A DNA stretch of 6,962 bases, taken from Candidatus Sumerlaeota bacterium. Lineage in GTDB: Bacteria > Sumerlaeota > Sumerlaeia > JADFCT01. Numbering within the stretch: the first letter of the stretch is position 1; each line of letters opens with the position of its first letter. Location: positions 1-6,962 of the forward strand of contig JAPLSP010000379.1 in NCBI GenBank assembly GCA_026398575.1, given 5' to 3'. A program made the position numbers and the translations under genes. This document shows, one piece after another, positions 5,991 through 6,962 of this stretch. The notes below the pieces were generated by a model, which did not search any database, was not told where the DNA came from, and saw only the letters and a list, made by a program, of their open reading frames with translations.

Positions 5991-6123
5991 AAACCCAATG
6001 TCCAGTGTCCAACAGGGAATGTCCAATTTCCAAGGAAACAAGGCGGAAGCGATAAACCTTACGCGAGGATTTGCTGGAAATTGGAAATTCCCTGTTGGAC
6101 ATTGGAAATTTGCTGTTGGGTTT
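5991..6123. repeat. Long imperfect inverted repeat built of 7-base units
   Basis: The arms 6006-6032 and 6075-6101 are reverse complements at 26 of 27 positions (mismatch at 6021/6086) around a 42-base loop. Pairing continues imperfectly outward to AAACCC (5991-5996) against GGGTTT (6118-6123). Both arms are themselves 7-base tandem arrays: in the right arm the unit positions are 6076, 6083, 6090, 6097, 6104, 6111 and 6118, with GGAAATT three times and GGACATT once. The element lies between the HEAT gene and dinB. It has no transposase and no clear poly-T tail of a terminator, though a transcript could fold strongly. Confidence 0.85.
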
Positions 6124-6168
6124 TAGTTGTCTTCCAGCAAGCAACGCATCCGCCTTCATCGCCTTGCA

Positions 6169-6819
6169 TTAATTCCCAACGGTTTTTCCCTGGATCCCCT
6201 GCAACGAGTTCATCACTTCATCCAGCGATTCGGTCTGGCCCAGTTTCCCCAGCGCGGCGGCGATGCGCTGGCGCAGGGATTCGTCTTGGACCTGATGGAA
6301 GAGGCAAATCAGCGGCAGGATCGCGGCGCTGTCGCCGATGCGCGCCAGCGAGTCAATCGTCTCGCCCAGCGCCCGCGGGCTTTGCGCCAGCAGATTGGCC
6401 ATCAGCGCCTTGAGCGATTGAGCGCCGCCGATGCGGCCCAACGCGCGCGCCGCCGGAGGTTGAATGTCCGAATTCGGATCGAAGAGCGCCGCCGTCAGCG
6501 CCTCGGCCGCCTCTCCGCCACCGATGCGCCCGAGGGCGTTCGCCGCCGCCTTGCGCACCGCGCGACTTGAATCCTTGAGGGCCTGGATCAGCGATCCGAT
6601 GCCCATCGGACTGCGCAGATCGCCCAGCAGACGCGCCGCCTTCAATCGCATCGTCTCATACTGCGATTCCAGCAATTGGTAGGCGCAGCGCGTCACGCCA
6701 ATCATGTTGACGGGCTTGAACTGCTCCAGCCGCTGCTGCGGCGACCGCCCGCGAAGCTCGAAGGGCCCCGTGAGGATCTCCCGCGTGCCTTCGTACACGC
6801 GAACGGCCGGGATAGCCAC
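6169..6819 (-). CDS. HEAT-repeat protein
   Basis: The 216-aa product (if GTG 6819 is the start) has about 38 unrecognised N-terminal residues, VRVYEGTREILTGPF and onward, then a linker, then about five HEAT/PBS-lyase-type helical repeats of about 31 residues from residue 52. Typical cores are VRKAAANALGRIG, PPAARALGRIG, ETIDSLARIG and RQRIAAALGKLG. Such solenoids are protein-protein scaffolds; no enzyme motif is visible. The start is uncertain. The frame stays open upstream to a TAG at 6853-6855, GTG 6819 lacks a good ribosome site, and ATG 6705 would drop the N-terminal segment. I keep the longer form because that segment is conserved at protein level in the inverted copy at the right edge. 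The gene is followed by the 7-base-unit inverted repeat and then by dinB, which seems to have its own promoter. GC content is high. Confidence 0.75.
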   Translation of the reverse strand: MAIPAVRVYEGTREILTGPFELRGRSPQQRLEQFKPVNMIGVTRCAYQLLESQYETMRLKAARLLGDLRSPMGIGSLIQALKDSSRAVRKAAANALGRIGGGEAAEALTAALFDPNSDIQPPAARALGRIGGAQSLKALMANLLAQSPRALGETIDSLARIGDSAAILPLICLFHQVQDESLRQRIAAALGKLGQTESLDEVMNSLQGIQGKTVGN

Positions 6820-6942
6820 GTCCGCCGGCGCCGCGGCGGCGGACGTGCGGGTCTACGAGGGCACGCGGGAGATCCTCACGGGGCCGTTTGAGCTTCGCGG
6901 GCGATCGCCGCAGCAGCGGCTGGAGCAGTTCAAGCCCGTCAA
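6707..6942. repeat. Inverted duplication with synonymous-only differences
   Basis: Bases 6801-6707 (minus strand) and 6848-6942 (plus strand) match at 89 of 95 positions. All six differences are third-codon-position and synonymous in the HEAT-gene frame: Arg CGC/CGG, Val GTG/GTC, Glu GAA/GAG, Pro CCC/CCG, Phe TTC/TTT and Arg CGG/CGA. Between the arms, both copies also share GGCGGACGTG, with a 15-base in-frame indel (residues AIPAV) in the minus copy. Beyond Pro-Val the two copies diverge. Confidence 0.95.
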
Positions 6943-6962
6943 GTACCCCTGCGTGTTCATCG
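6845..6962 (+). CDS. 5' part of a divergent gene sharing the HEAT protein's N-terminal segment (runs off the window)
   Basis: The plus-strand frame reads VRVYEGTREILTGPF, then ELRGRSPQQRLEQFKPV, then KYPCVFI to the edge without a stop. The first 31 residues from Arg are identical to the start of the leftward HEAT-repeat protein, and silent-only codon differences argue that this copy is or was translated. The true start cannot be fixed. GTG 6845 lacks a ribosome site, and the frame remains open further upstream (back to at least GTG 6785) through an Ala-rich stretch, but that part is antisense to the HEAT gene. The product's function is not recognisable from what is visible. It could be a paralogous HEAT protein, an unrelated protein with the same N-terminal module, or a decaying duplicate. 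Confidence 0.5.
   Translation, partial: MRVYEGTREILTGPFELRGRSPQQRLEQFKPVKYPCVFI

Noticed and set aside
5991..6123. Insertion sequence or MITE at the 7-base-unit inverted repeat
   Set aside because: No transposase and no flanking target-site duplication that I can see, and the arms are internal tandem arrays rather than unique termini.
5991..6123. Rho-independent terminator of the HEAT gene
   Set aside because: The stem is far too long with a 42-base loop, and no run of U follows it on the minus strand.
6707..6942. Simple fold-back amplification or assembly artefact at the window edge
   Set aside because: A fold-back copy would be identical. Here six silent substitutions, a 15-base in-frame indel and unrelated sequence past the shared part argue for a real, older duplication, although a strain-chimera cannot be fully excluded.

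Overview
The window looks like chromosomal DNA from a free-living, GC-rich, Gram-negative-type bacterium, probably an environmental lineage known mainly from metagenomes. It carries several families of short degenerate repeats between genes, a secreted protein built of aspartate/glycine-rich repeats and a HEAT-repeat protein, a mix I associate loosely with PVC-superphylum, Hydrogenedentota or Sumerlaeota-like genomes. That assignment is inference and weak; no rRNA or tRNA is present to anchor it.

Layout, left to right. (1) The 3' end of an SGNH/GDSL hydrolase gene (1-365, +). (2) An array of GGAC motifs stepped by 9 or 7 bases (386-592), stopping at the start codon of (3) an exported protein of about 773 aa (593-2914, +). 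Its signal-peptide region contains four small hairpin elements with TTTA/TTCA loops, all in one reading frame, and its C-terminal half is about 12 units of a 26-27 residue repeat. (4) A 12-bp tandem repeat (2951-3013) that is a multiplication of the last codons plus stop of the convergent gene. (5) A leftward pair of lower GC: an 89-aa small protein gene (4405-4674) followed by an AlbA_2/Schlafen-type ATP-binding transcriptional regulator (3001-4350). (6) A leftward Y-family DNA polymerase IV gene, dinB (4810-5907), with its own Shine-Dalgarno, a plausible promoter and a perfect 16-bp palindrome over the -35. (7) A 7-base-periodic inverted repeat (5991-6123). (8) A leftward HEAT-repeat protein gene (6169-6819) whose N-terminal 31+ codons occur again, inverted, at the right edge (6845-6962, +), with only synonymous differences.

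The genes do not form one pathway. The small protein and AlbA_2 regulator are the best candidate functional unit (accessory regulatory, toxin-antitoxin-like or defence-like). dinB is a stress or translesion-synthesis gene on its own promoter. I see no convincing complete new system; the strongest oddities are the active-site changes in the polymerase, the synonymous-only inverted duplication at the right edge, the secreted repeat protein, and the repeat families around and inside genes.
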